From Pseudomonas sp. H9 (lineage in GTDB: Bacteria; Pseudomonadota; Gammaproteobacteria; Pseudomonadales; Pseudomonadaceae): 64,000 nt of DNA. The translations under genes were made by a program, and so were the position numbers. The notes under the pieces are model-generated. The model worked only from the letters and a program-made list of their open reading frames with translations, was not told the origin of the DNA and ran no database searches. The stretch lies in NCBI RefSeq assembly GCF_004353925.1, contig NZ_SMOK01000039.1, forward strand, positions 186,001-250,000, written 5' to 3'. Positions 35,664-43,727 of this stretch are shown in pieces. Each line of letters opens with the position of its first letter. The stretch's first letter is position 1.

Positions 35664-36806
35664 ATGAGCCAATACCTGGAAAAGGCCCTCAGCAACCTGC
35701 GCAGCATCGGCATCAATTTCCTGCAACCCGCCCAGGATGCGCCGGTGCTTGCCCTGCTGGACCGTGTTGCCGACTACGACAACACACGGGTCACGTCGAT
35801 CGCTACCGTGTTGCAACAATCGACCGCGTTCAACACGATGGTGCGCGAGCAAATCGAGGGCATGGACATCTCCACCCGCTTCATGGACATCACCGACAGC
35901 TTCACCTCGGTGCGTGAAGATGCCGCAGACATGGCCGGCTGGATGGACGACGGGCGCCTGGACACCGTTGAGCGGCTCAAGCTGGCGTGGATGAACGTAC
36001 GTCGTGGTTCTATCCCCAGCCGCTTCAACGATATCCGCGAGCATTACCTGCAAGTGTGCAAATCGGCCAACGACCAGATCTCCCGCGAGAACGTGATCCT
36101 TGAGTCCTACATGGACTTCCGCCTGGCGATGAAAACCGCAGAAGTCGATGCCCAGGAAGTCCTGGCTCTGGCTGGCAAGGTACTGGCCGAGCGCACCCGT
36201 CAGCTGGATGCCGCCAACAATGCAGTGGCGGCCGCCGAAGGCCAAGAGCCGGCTCGCCGTGCTGCCCTGGAACTGAGCCGTGATGAAGCCGTGCGTGCCT
36301 TGCAGAATGAAGACAAGCGCTATCAGATCATCAAAGACATCGCTGATGACCTGCGCGTGGGCTACAACACCGCCGAAATGGTGTTTGCCCGTATCAGCCA
36401 GGTGCATGTGATCAAAGAGCGCCAGTACCAGCGTATGGTCTCGTTCTTCTCCACCAACGAGGTGGTACTCACCAGCCTGGCCGTGTCGTTCACCGCCAAC
36501 AGCGGCATGGCCGAGGCGACCCAGACCCTCAACGCCACCACCGAAGGTATCAGCAAAGGCCTGGAAGCCCTGGGCGGGCTTGGCAACCAGCAACTGGGCG
36601 CTGCCGTCAAAGCCAGCTACGGCTCAACCTTGCGCGTTGACGCAGTGCGCTCACTGGCTCAGGCCATGCTGACGTTCCAGAACGACATGAAAGGCCTGAC
36701 CGACACCTACCGTGCCGAGTCGACCAACGCCGCCCGGGAAATCGCCGCCTGCGTCGAAGACGCCAAGCGTTCCTTTGCCGACTTGCTGGCCAAGGCCGGG
36801 CAATGA
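35664..36806 (+). CDS. Uncharacterised helical protein resembling TelA (cassette gene 2)
   Basis: A 380-aa, apparently all-helical soluble protein. The second half (VGYNTAEMVFARISQVHVIK, then QTLNATTEGISKGLEALG) has the spacing and character of the TelA/KlaA toxic-anion-resistance family: long amphipathic helices, a YxxA-type turn and a late N-T-T/A repeat. I could not align it rigorously, so this is resemblance, not assignment. The start is ATG 35664 with AAGGAC upstream. Its TGA overlaps the ATG of the membrane-protein gene (ATGA at 36803-36806). It has no copy in the shortened second cassette. Confidence 0.75.
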   Translation: MSQYLEKALSNLRSIGINFLQPAQDAPVLALLDRVADYDNTRVTSIATVLQQSTAFNTMVREQIEGMDISTRFMDITDSFTSVREDAADMAGWMDDGRLDTVERLKLAWMNVRRGSIPSRFNDIREHYLQVCKSANDQISRENVILESYMDFRLAMKTAEVDAQEVLALAGKVLAERTRQLDAANNAVAAAEGQEPARRAALELSRDEAVRALQNEDKRYQIIKDIADDLRVGYNTAEMVFARISQVHVIKERQYQRMVSFFSTNEVVLTSLAVSFTANSGMAEATQTLNATTEGISKGLEALGGLGNQQLGAAVKASYGSTLRVDAVRSLAQAMLTFQNDMKGLTDTYRAESTNAAREIAACVEDAKRSFADLLAKAGQ

Positions 36807-37810
36807 AGCGGGGATCACTCTCCGAACAGATGGGGGCCATGGCCCTCGTCGACCAGCTTCGCCATCAGCAACGACAAATGCGCGAGCACCTGGACCTGCA
36901 CCGGCGCCGCACGGAAGTCGCCGAGCGGATCAGAGCGTATTACCAGCAGCAGGGCATCGAGTGTGACGATGCCCTGGTGGAACAAGGCGTACGCGAGTTC
37001 TTCGACCGCCGCCTGATGTTCGAGGCCCCTACGCTGTCGAAAACAGAACGGCTGATCGCGTGGCTGTTCATGCGTCAGACGCAGTTCAAGCACGGTTTGA
37101 TCTGGATATTGATTCTGGCTCTGGTTATCGCCATCAAGAGCTGGACATTGGTTGCCGACAGCCCAAGCGCTGCCCAGGCACCAGCCAAGCCCCAGTCCGT
37201 GCAAGCGCCAAAGGTTGCTGGCACATCAACTGAAAGCGCCAACATGCAACGCTACAAGGCGCAGCTCAAGCGCTTGGCGAGCATGCCGCTCCCGACAGGC
37301 CTGCAGGCGCTGATGGATTCCTATGCGCTACGCGTTAAGACCATCATCGAGAAAGGTGATCCTGGGTACGTGGAGGATGTACTCGTGGAAATGGAACGCC
37401 AAATGGACTTCCTGGGAAATGAATACCTGTTAGAGCTGGTCGACCAGCCGGGCCAGCAGACCGGTTTTGAACATTGCGCAGACCGTGCACTGTGCAAGGC
37501 CTCAAAAACGGCCGGGCGCAAATGGTACCTGATGGTCCAGGCGGTCGATGGCAAAGGCAATGTCGGTCACATCCCCTACTGGCGTGAAGATGTTCAGGAA
37601 ATGCGGGTTCACACCTCTATCGCGGTACAGGTGACCCACGAAGCGTATCTCCAGGCGCTGAAAGACAAACACGACAACGGTCGCATAGACCAACGCGACA
37701 TCGGTTACAAACCGGCTTACACCATGGACCTGGCGTTCGATGAGCGGACGCTCGACGAGCCCCTGATCGATGAGGACTCGCCGGGACTGAACATTACTCA
37801 TAGCTTTTGA
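36803..37810 (+). CDS. Uncharacterised single-pass membrane protein (cassette gene 3)
   Basis: A 335-aa protein. The cytoplasmic N-terminus has a block shared with the 38211 paralogue (residues 5-80: LSEQMGAMALVDQLRHQQ, EHLDLHRRRTEVAERIR, QGVREFFDRRLMFE). One membrane segment follows at about residues 97-117 (LIWILILALVIAIKSW), then an Ala/Pro linker and a periplasmic or surface domain with two Cys (FEHCADRALCKAS) and the motif GRKWYLMVQAVDGKGNVG. I recall a Pseudomonas-centred DUF family of this shape (possibly DUF6384) but cannot verify it. It starts by ATGA overlap with gene 2, so its synthesis is coupled to it. Confidence 0.78.
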   Translation: MKRGSLSEQMGAMALVDQLRHQQRQMREHLDLHRRRTEVAERIRAYYQQQGIECDDALVEQGVREFFDRRLMFEAPTLSKTERLIAWLFMRQTQFKHGLIWILILALVIAIKSWTLVADSPSAAQAPAKPQSVQAPKVAGTSTESANMQRYKAQLKRLASMPLPTGLQALMDSYALRVKTIIEKGDPGYVEDVLVEMERQMDFLGNEYLLELVDQPGQQTGFEHCADRALCKASKTAGRKWYLMVQAVDGKGNVGHIPYWREDVQEMRVHTSIAVQVTHEAYLQALKDKHDNGRIDQRDIGYKPAYTMDLAFDERTLDEPLIDEDSPGLNITHSF

Positions 37811-37816
37811 GAAACC

Positions 37817-37867
37817 AATCGCGGGGCAAGCCCGCTCCTACCGGTGGGAGCGGGCTTGCCCCGCGAA
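37817..37867. repeat. REP pair at the junction of the two cassettes
   Basis: ATCGCGGGGCAAGCCCGCTC is followed after a few bases by GTGGGAGCGGGCTTGCCCCG. It lies 6 bases after the stop of cassette gene 3 and before the shortened second copy, exactly between the duplicated modules. Confidence 0.93.
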
Positions 37868-37941
37868 GCGATGTAACTGACGCCTCGGGCACTTTTATTA
37901 AGCGTGTAACTCAAGCAACGCACATCAGAAAAGGACACTGG

Positions 37942-38214
37942 ATGACCAGCATGCATAGCCCCCACCGGGACTACGACGATATCCAAAAGGAGTGCCAGGA
38001 AAAACTCCGTGCATACAACGAAAACCAGGCTTATGTATTCCTGCGTAATCGTGGCTATGGCACCGATGAGTATCACTACAGCCTTTTCCAACGCTGGCTT
38101 GATGACATGCTGGCCAAGCGCGTCAATTACAGGGCCAATCGCCAGAACGAACTGATGCTGCTGGCGATGCAAGCACGCAATCAGGCCCTGGCCAACGAGC
38201 GCGCCACATCATGA
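37942..38214 (+). CDS. Small paralogue of cassette gene 1 (middle block only)
   Basis: A 90-aa protein that aligns with about residues 148-225 of the 466-aa gene-1 product. Shared positions include Y..(I/V)..EC..KL, Y.FLR.R.YG..EY and LDD.LAKRVN.R.N..NE. It lacks the N-terminal coiled coil and the whole Cys cluster. It has its own AAGGA 6 bases before ATG 37942, and its TGA overlaps the ATG of the next gene (ATGA), so it is probably translated and not just debris. Function unknown. Confidence 0.75.
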   Translation: MTSMHSPHRDYDDIQKECQEKLRAYNENQAYVFLRNRGYGTDEYHYSLFQRWLDDMLAKRVNYRANRQNELMLLAMQARNQALANERATS

Positions 38215-39686
38215 GAAAGGTACCTCTGTCCGAGAAAGTAGGCGCCCTGGCCGTCGTCGATGAATTGCGCCGCCAGCAAATGGAAGTTCAGGAACACCTG
38301 GACCTACCCAAACGCCGCGCCGAAATCGCTGCGAGTATCCGCAACTACTATCAAAGCCATGACATCGCCTTCGATGACGAGTTGATCGACCAGGGCGTGC
38401 GCGAATTTTTCTCTCAACGACTGGTTTTCGAGCAACCAGCCCTGAGTTGGTCCGACAGATTGCTGTGCCGCTGGTTACTAAGGCGCGACAAGCCCGAGCG
38501 CACCTCTCCAGCACAAGCCAAACAGCGCACTACCAGCTGGTGGTCTAAGCACTGGATGACTAAGACCAAGGATGTGTTCGTTGCATCGGTAATCATCTCA
38601 AATGTGCTGCTGATATCACGCTGCAGTATGCATGTAAACGACAGAATGAAGGCAGAAGATGCTATCGAGACTTTCTCCAGCCTCGGCCGGAAGCTCAGTG
38701 ACTATCGGCAGTGGCACCGCAAAAATCCTGGTGTGCCGGTTAGCCCAGAATTGTCGGACAGCTTGATCCAATACCAAAAGTTGGCGGATCTAATTGGATT
38801 ACAAGCGTATAAGAGCGAAGAATTCTCGCTAAGGCAGCAGTCTCAGAAAGACTTGGTGGACGATAAGCAAAAGCGGCTGGCCGCTGAAACCCAGTTGCAG
38901 CATATCCAACAGAACCTTGACGAGATAAAGAGTATCTTCGACGCCCGTCTGGAGTTGTCAAAAACTCTTGAGCAACCGTTTTACGAAAAAGCAGCTTGGC
39001 AATTTTCTGTGATCACACAGCAGACCGAAAAAGCAAGAAAAGCCATCGAAGCAATCAACACGCAGGGTTATACCCCAGCACGCAATGAGATCAACCAACT
39101 CTATAAATTGCTGGATGAAGCTAAGCAACTGCAGAATGTCATCCAGTCGCAAGCCACGTTTGATCGCCGAGCACGCCAGCTGAAACTAAGTGGCCAGGAC
39201 GCCCGACAACTGCAGGCGCTATCCATGCGGGTTTCCAACGCTGTTGGTGCGTTCTCCGCAACGGACGCCACCCACCTGATGGGTCGTTTCGAAAGGACGG
39301 TGGAATTCGCTGAGCAGCCTCTGACACTCGACATCGTCGACAAAGACGGCATCAGGCCAGCAATTGAACGCTGTGACGAACAAACCTCCTGCAACCTGGA
39401 CGACGACTCAACCCAGGGTAAACGCTGGTATGCAATTGTCGAATCCCGTGATGCGCTGGGCAAATGGGCTTACACCTCGATCCTCGACCCAGATACAGGC
39501 GAGTGGAGATCGCACGAATCTTTCGGCATTCAAATCAGCCATGCCGAATACCTGAGAATCAAAGAAGACCGACTCAGTGACGGACAAGTCGACAACCGAA
39601 AAATGGGCTACAAAGCAGCCAATGCGTTGAGCATGACATTCAACAATCGGGTGGTGAAAAACGCCGACCTGATCCTGACCTGGTAA
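38211..39686 (+). CDS. Paralogue of cassette gene 3 with an inserted coiled coil
   Basis: A 491-aa protein. Residues 5-80 match the 36803 product (LSEKVGALAVVDELRRQQ, EHLDLPKRRAEIAASIR, QGVREFFSQRLVFE), with a membrane segment at about 121-138 (DVFVASVIISNVLLISR). About 150 extra residues of Gln/Lys/Glu-rich coiled coil follow (for example LAAETQLQHIQQNLDEIKS). The C-terminal domain again has a Cys pair (ERCDEQTSC) and GKRWYAIVESRDALGKW. Codons in about 38560-39150 look more AT-rich than the neighbours, hinting at a different history. It starts by ATGA overlap with the 90-aa gene. It is the last gene of the cluster, convergent with eda. Confidence 0.75.
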   Translation: MRKVPLSEKVGALAVVDELRRQQMEVQEHLDLPKRRAEIAASIRNYYQSHDIAFDDELIDQGVREFFSQRLVFEQPALSWSDRLLCRWLLRRDKPERTSPAQAKQRTTSWWSKHWMTKTKDVFVASVIISNVLLISRCSMHVNDRMKAEDAIETFSSLGRKLSDYRQWHRKNPGVPVSPELSDSLIQYQKLADLIGLQAYKSEEFSLRQQSQKDLVDDKQKRLAAETQLQHIQQNLDEIKSIFDARLELSKTLEQPFYEKAAWQFSVITQQTEKARKAIEAINTQGYTPARNEINQLYKLLDEAKQLQNVIQSQATFDRRARQLKLSGQDARQLQALSMRVSNAVGAFSATDATHLMGRFERTVEFAEQPLTLDIVDKDGIRPAIERCDEQTSCNLDDDSTQGKRWYAIVESRDALGKWAYTSILDPDTGEWRSHESFGIQISHAEYLRIKEDRLSDGQVDNRKMGYKAANALSMTFNNRVVKNADLILTW

Positions 39687-39728
39687 ATCGATCAAGGTCA
39701 GCGTAGAACTGACCACTTCTGAGCGGCT

Positions 39729-39761
39729 AAAAAAAAACGGTGCGCCGACCAAGCGCACCGT
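39729..39761 (-). terminator. Rho-independent terminator of the zwf-pgl-eda operon
   Basis: On the minus strand: an 8-bp stem (ACGGTGCG / CGCACCGT, arms 39754-39761 and 39737-39744), then nine T (39737 down to 39729). It lies 30 bases behind the eda stop. On the plus strand the hairpin has no T-run, so it acts mainly for eda. Confidence 0.9.
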
Positions 39762-39790
39762 AAAGCCGTGTAGCACACAACGAATTCAAA

Positions 39791-40465
39791 TCAGCTCAAA
39801 AGCTCCATGGCCTGCGCACTGCATTCGGTAATCCGCGACCACTCGCCATTCTTGATCCAGTCACTGTTAAGCATCCAGGTACCGCCCACACACATCACAT
39901 TGGGCAGTGCCATGTAACTTTGCACATTGCTCAGATTGACCCCACCGGTAGGGCAAAAGCGCACGTCGCCAAACGGGCCGGCGAAGGCTTTGATCGCGGC
40001 CACGCCGCCGCTGATCTCGGCAGGGAACAACTTGAAGCGCCGATAGCCCAGGCAGTAACCCATCATGATTTCCGACGGTGTGCTGATACCTGGAAGCAAC
40101 GGAATGTCGCTGTCGACACCCGCTTCGAGCAACTCCTGAGTGATCCCTGGCGTGACGACAAACTGCGCCCCAGCCGTTTCAACGGCGGAAAATGTCTTGC
40201 GATCCAGTACCGTACCGGCGCCGACGCACAGCTCCGGGCGCTGTTCACGCAGGACCTGGATGGCCTTCAAACCGTGCGCTGAACGCAAGGTGACTTCCAG
40301 GGTCTTGATACCCCCGGCCGCCAGGGCGTCGGCCAATGGCAGGATGTCGCTTTCACGGGCGATGGTGATCACCGGCAGAATGCGCGCCTGGGTGCAGATC
40401 TGATCGATCCGGGCAATCTTGTCGGTCATCGAAACTCCCGGCTGTTTCAGTTCATGCGTGGTCAT
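39791..40465 (-). CDS. eda: 2-keto-3-deoxy-6-phosphogluconate aldolase
   Basis: A 224-aa class I aldolase that splits KDPG to pyruvate and glyceraldehyde-3-phosphate. The Schiff-base Lys is in YRRFKLFPAE and the Glu/Arg catalytic region in KTLEVTLRSAHG; the phosphate loop is FCPTGGV. ATG 40465 (MTTHELKQPGVSMTDKIARI) is the usual start; the longer frame begins inside pgl. It is the last gene of zwf-pgl-eda, 17 bases after pgl. Confidence 0.97.
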   Translation of the reverse strand: MTTHELKQPGVSMTDKIARIDQICTQARILPVITIARESDILPLADALAAGGIKTLEVTLRSAHGLKAIQVLREQRPELCVGAGTVLDRKTFSAVETAGAQFVVTPGITQELLEAGVDSDIPLLPGISTPSEIMMGYCLGYRRFKLFPAEISGGVAAIKAFAGPFGDVRFCPTGGVNLSNVQSYMALPNVMCVGGTWMLNSDWIKNGEWSRITECSAQAMELLS

Positions 40466-40482
40466 AACGGTGGATCCTTGGC

Positions 40483-41196
40483 TCATGGGCACCAGTAAAT
40501 ATCCAGAGGGTCTTGGAGAAAGGCACGAATCGGCATCTCGTTCAGTTCAGTCCCCTGCAGTGCGGCGCGCAGGGTAGCGAGTTTGCCTGGGCCTTGCACA
40601 GACAACACGGTGAGCCCGGCGGTGGCCAGCAAGGCTCGGGTCATGCTCAGGCGCTGATGCGGCACACTCGGCGCCAGCATTGGTAAGCAGCGTCGTGTGC
40701 TTTGAAGGTCGAGACCTTCGGTCAGGTTCGGGCTGTTGGGGAACAGCGAGGCGGTATGCCCGTCATCCCCCATACCCAGTACCAATACGTCGATAGCAGG
40801 CAGTTCGGCCAAAGCCAGATCGGCCTCCAGCGCAGCCGCTTCAAGGCTGGCGGCTGCACGGTAGAGGCTGAGAAAACGCGCCTTCGCCGCTTTGCCGGTC
40901 AACAAATGACGCTTCAACAGACCGGCATTGCTGTCTGGGTGCTCAGTCGGTACCCAGCGTTCATCGGCGAGGGTGACCAGCACCTTGGACCAGTCCAGCG
41001 GCTGCTCAATCAAGGCTTGGAAAAAGGCCACTGGGCTGCGCCCGCCAGAAACCACCAGGGTCGCCTGGCCTTTCGCGTCGATCGCTGCGTTCAAGCGTGT
41101 GGCAACCGCTTTGGCCAGGCCTTCGGCCAGCGCCGAAGCGCCAAGAAAGTCGTGCGCCGTCACATGAGTCGGCAGTTCAAGTTCAGATATCGCCAT
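40483..41196 (-). CDS. pgl: 6-phosphogluconolactonase
   Basis: A 237-aa DevB/SOL-type enzyme that hydrolyses 6-phosphogluconolactone to 6-phosphogluconate. Motifs: ATLVVSGGRSPVAFFQAL, TLADERWVP and VLGMGDDGHTASLFPNS. ATG 41196 lies within the last 14 bases of zwf, so the genes overlap and are coupled. Size is normal. Confidence 0.96.
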   Translation of the reverse strand: MAISELELPTHVTAHDFLGASALAEGLAKAVATRLNAAIDAKGQATLVVSGGRSPVAFFQALIEQPLDWSKVLVTLADERWVPTEHPDSNAGLLKRHLLTGKAAKARFLSLYRAAASLEAAALEADLALAELPAIDVLVLGMGDDGHTASLFPNSPNLTEGLDLQSTRRCLPMLAPSVPHQRLSMTRALLATAGLTVLSVQGPGKLATLRAALQGTELNEMPIRAFLQDPLDIYWCP

Positions 41197-42652
41197 ACCA
41201 AGACCTCCCATCACGGGTAATCAATGCAATCGAGCTCATCGGCCCCCAGGAACCTGCGGCATAAGGCTTGGGCGCATCGCCACTGTTCTTCCAGCCGGCG
41301 ATCAACTGATCACACCATTTCCACGCGTATTCAATTTCATCTTTGCGCACAAACAGGTTCTGATTGCCACGCATGACCTCCAGCAGCAATCGCTCATAGG
41401 CATCAGGAATCCGCGCGCTGCGCCAGGTGTCGGAAAAATTCAGTTGCAACGGCCCGCTGCGCAGTTGCATGCCCTTGTCCAGGCCCTGCTCCTTGGTCAT
41501 GACCCGCAACGAGATGCCTTCGTCTGGCTGCAAGCGGATGATCAGTTTGTTGCCGATTTGCAAACGTTGTTCCGGGGCGAAGATGTAGTGCGGGGTTTCC
41601 TTGAAGTGAATGACGATCTGCGACAGCTTTTGTGGCATGCGCTTGCCGGTACGCAAGTAAAACGGCACGCCCGCCCAGCGCCAGTTACGGATATCGGCAC
41701 GCAAGGCCACGAAGGTCTCGGTGTCGCTCTGGGCGTTGGCGTTGTCTTCCTCCAGATAACCGGGCACTGACTTGCCATCGCTGTAGCCAGCAATGTACTG
41801 ACCACGCACCACATGGGTGCTCAGGCTTTCGCCAGTGATCGGGGCCAGAGCCTTGAGGACTTTGACTTTCTCGTTACGGATGCTGTCTGCCGAGAGGTCA
41901 CTGGGTGGATCCATGGCGATCAGGCAGAGCAGCTGCAACAAATGATTCTGAATCATGTCGCGCAGCTGCCCGGCCTTGTCGAAGTAGCCCCAGCGCCCTT
42001 CGATCCCGACCTTCTCCGCCACGGTAATTTCCACATGGGAGATCGAGTTCTGGTTCCACTGGGTTTCGAACAGGCTGTTGGCAAAGCGCAGGGCAATGAG
42101 GTTTTGTACGGTTTCCTTGCCCAGGTAGTGGTCAATGCGATAGACGCGGTCTTCCGGGAAATACTGCGCCACGGCATCGTTGACCCGCCGCGACGAGTCC
42201 AGGTCATGGCCGATAGGTTTTTCCAGCACCACCCGGGTACGCGCACTCAAGCCGACCTTGTCGAGGTTTTCGCAAATGCCGCCGTACACCGCAGCAGCGG
42301 TGGCGAAGTAGGCAATCAGTTGATTGTCATCACCGACCTGTTCGGCCAGCGCCTGATAATCCTCAACCTTGAGAAAGTCGACATGCACATAGCTCAAGCG
42401 TGCGAGGAAACGCTGCAACACCAACGGTTCGATCTCCCCGGCCGGGACGAATTGGCGCAAGTGAGCCTCAATCGCCGCCAGGTGCTCGTCAGCACTTCCC
42501 GGCTCGCGGGCCAAGGCCAGCACCCGTGTGCTGGCGTGCAGCAGGTCGGCGCGGTCGAGCTGGTAAAGCGCCGGAAACAGCTTGCGCAAGGCCAGGTCAC
42601 CCAGGGCGCCAAACAGGGCAAAGGTGCAAGGTTCAACGCTGATCGATGCCAT
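41183..42652 (-). CDS. zwf: Glucose-6-phosphate 1-dehydrogenase
   Basis: A 489-aa enzyme that oxidises glucose-6-phosphate with NAD(P)+, the entry to the Entner-Doudoroff pathway. The coenzyme fold is FALFGALGDLALRKLFPALY and the active site YRIDHYLGKETVQNL carries the catalytic His. ATG 42652 (MASISVEPCTFALFG) is chosen because the Rossmann motif then lies at the usual place. It is the first gene of zwf-pgl-eda, divergent from hexR, with a HexR-type operator 68-82 bases upstream. Confidence 0.98.
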   Translation of the reverse strand: MASISVEPCTFALFGALGDLALRKLFPALYQLDRADLLHASTRVLALAREPGSADEHLAAIEAHLRQFVPAGEIEPLVLQRFLARLSYVHVDFLKVEDYQALAEQVGDDNQLIAYFATAAAVYGGICENLDKVGLSARTRVVLEKPIGHDLDSSRRVNDAVAQYFPEDRVYRIDHYLGKETVQNLIALRFANSLFETQWNQNSISHVEITVAEKVGIEGRWGYFDKAGQLRDMIQNHLLQLLCLIAMDPPSDLSADSIRNEKVKVLKALAPITGESLSTHVVRGQYIAGYSDGKSVPGYLEEDNANAQSDTETFVALRADIRNWRWAGVPFYLRTGKRMPQKLSQIVIHFKETPHYIFAPEQRLQIGNKLIIRLQPDEGISLRVMTKEQGLDKGMQLRSGPLQLNFSDTWRSARIPDAYERLLLEVMRGNQNLFVRKDEIEYAWKWCDQLIAGWKNSGDAPKPYAAGSWGPMSSIALITRDGRSWYGDI

Positions 42653-42719
42653 GATGTTGGTTCTTTTATCAAGTTGAGCTAGAAATACCGTTTTCATTCC
42701 CGGTTTTCAAGGAATAATG

Positions 42720-42734
42720 TAGTAAAAAACACAA
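42720..42734. promoter_or_regulatory. Candidate HexR operator upstream of zwf
   Basis: TAGT-N7-ACAA matches the P. putida HexR consensus TTGT-N7/8-ACAA with one mismatch. It lies in the zwf/hexR divergent spacer, where HexR is known to repress zwf until KDPG relieves it. Confidence 0.6.
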
Positions 42735-42857
42735 CATTTTACTCAGTGGACAGATTCAAGTGGTGTGCCTTCCATGCCATCAGTACGATAAGCCACCGCG
42801 TCAAACGCTCACGGCGACTGCCTACGAGCCGCCTCATCGACCCAAGGACACATACCC

Positions 42858-43727
42858 ATGGACCGCGTGCGAAACCTCCTGGAACAGATCCAGGGCCGCC
42901 TCGAAGAACTGAACAAAGCTGAGCGTAAAGTCGCCGAAGTCATCCTGCTCAACCCCCAGCAAGCTACACGCTTCAGCATTGCCGCCCTCGCCCAGGCCGC
43001 CAAGGTCAGTGAGCCGACGGTCAACCGCTTCTGCCGCTCGTTCGGTGTCAGCGGCTATCCCGAACTCAAACTGCAACTGGCTCAGAGCCTGGCCAGTGGC
43101 GCCGCTTACGTCAGCCGGGCGGTTGAAGCCGATGATGACCCGGCCTCCTACACCCACAAAATTTTCGGCAGCGCCATTGCCTCACTCGACAGCGCCTGCC
43201 AGCAACTCGACCCACAACTGATCAGCCGCGCCGTCGACATGCTGATTCAAGCCCGCCAGATCCACTTTTTCGGCCTCGGTGCTTCAGCGCCCGTAGCCCT
43301 GGATGCGCAACACAAGTTCTTCCGCTTCAACCTCGCCGTCTCGGCCCACGCCGACGTGCTGATGCAACGCATGCTGGCCTCGGTGGCTCACACTGGCGAG
43401 CTGTTCGTCATCATCTCCTACACTGGCCGCACCCGCGAGCTGGTCGAAGTGGCACGCCTGGCCCGGGAGAACGGTGCCTCGGTACTGGGCCTGACCGCCG
43501 CTGATTCGCCGCTGGCTAAAGCCTGCAGCCTGAGCCTGAATATACCGCTGCCAGAAGACACCGATATTTACATGCCGATGACCTCGCGCATCATTCAACT
43601 GACCGTACTCGACGTACTGGCCACCGGCATGACCTTGCGCCGTGGCGTGGACTTCCAGCCGCACCTGCGCAAGATCAAGGAAAGCCTCAACGCCAGCCGC
43701 TACCCGATCGACGACGAACTCAACTGA
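42858..43727 (+). CDS. hexR: HexR transcriptional repressor of glucose catabolism
   Basis: A 289-aa RpiR-family regulator: N-terminal helix-turn-helix (FSIAALAQAAKVSEPTVNRF) and C-terminal SIS domain (about residues 125-265: FFGLGASAPVALDAQHKFFR, FVIISYTGRTRELVEVARLA) that binds the pathway intermediate KDPG. In P. putida HexR represses zwf-pgl-eda, edd-glk and gap-1; operator-like sites are present at all these places here. The ATG 42858 has AAGGACA upstream. Its end overlaps the convergent mutarotase gene by 8 bases. Confidence 0.96.
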   Translation: MDRVRNLLEQIQGRLEELNKAERKVAEVILLNPQQATRFSIAALAQAAKVSEPTVNRFCRSFGVSGYPELKLQLAQSLASGAAYVSRAVEADDDPASYTHKIFGSAIASLDSACQQLDPQLISRAVDMLIQARQIHFFGLGASAPVALDAQHKFFRFNLAVSAHADVLMQRMLASVAHTGELFVIISYTGRTRELVEVARLARENGASVLGLTAADSPLAKACSLSLNIPLPEDTDIYMPMTSRIIQLTVLDVLATGMTLRRGVDFQPHLRKIKESLNASRYPIDDELN

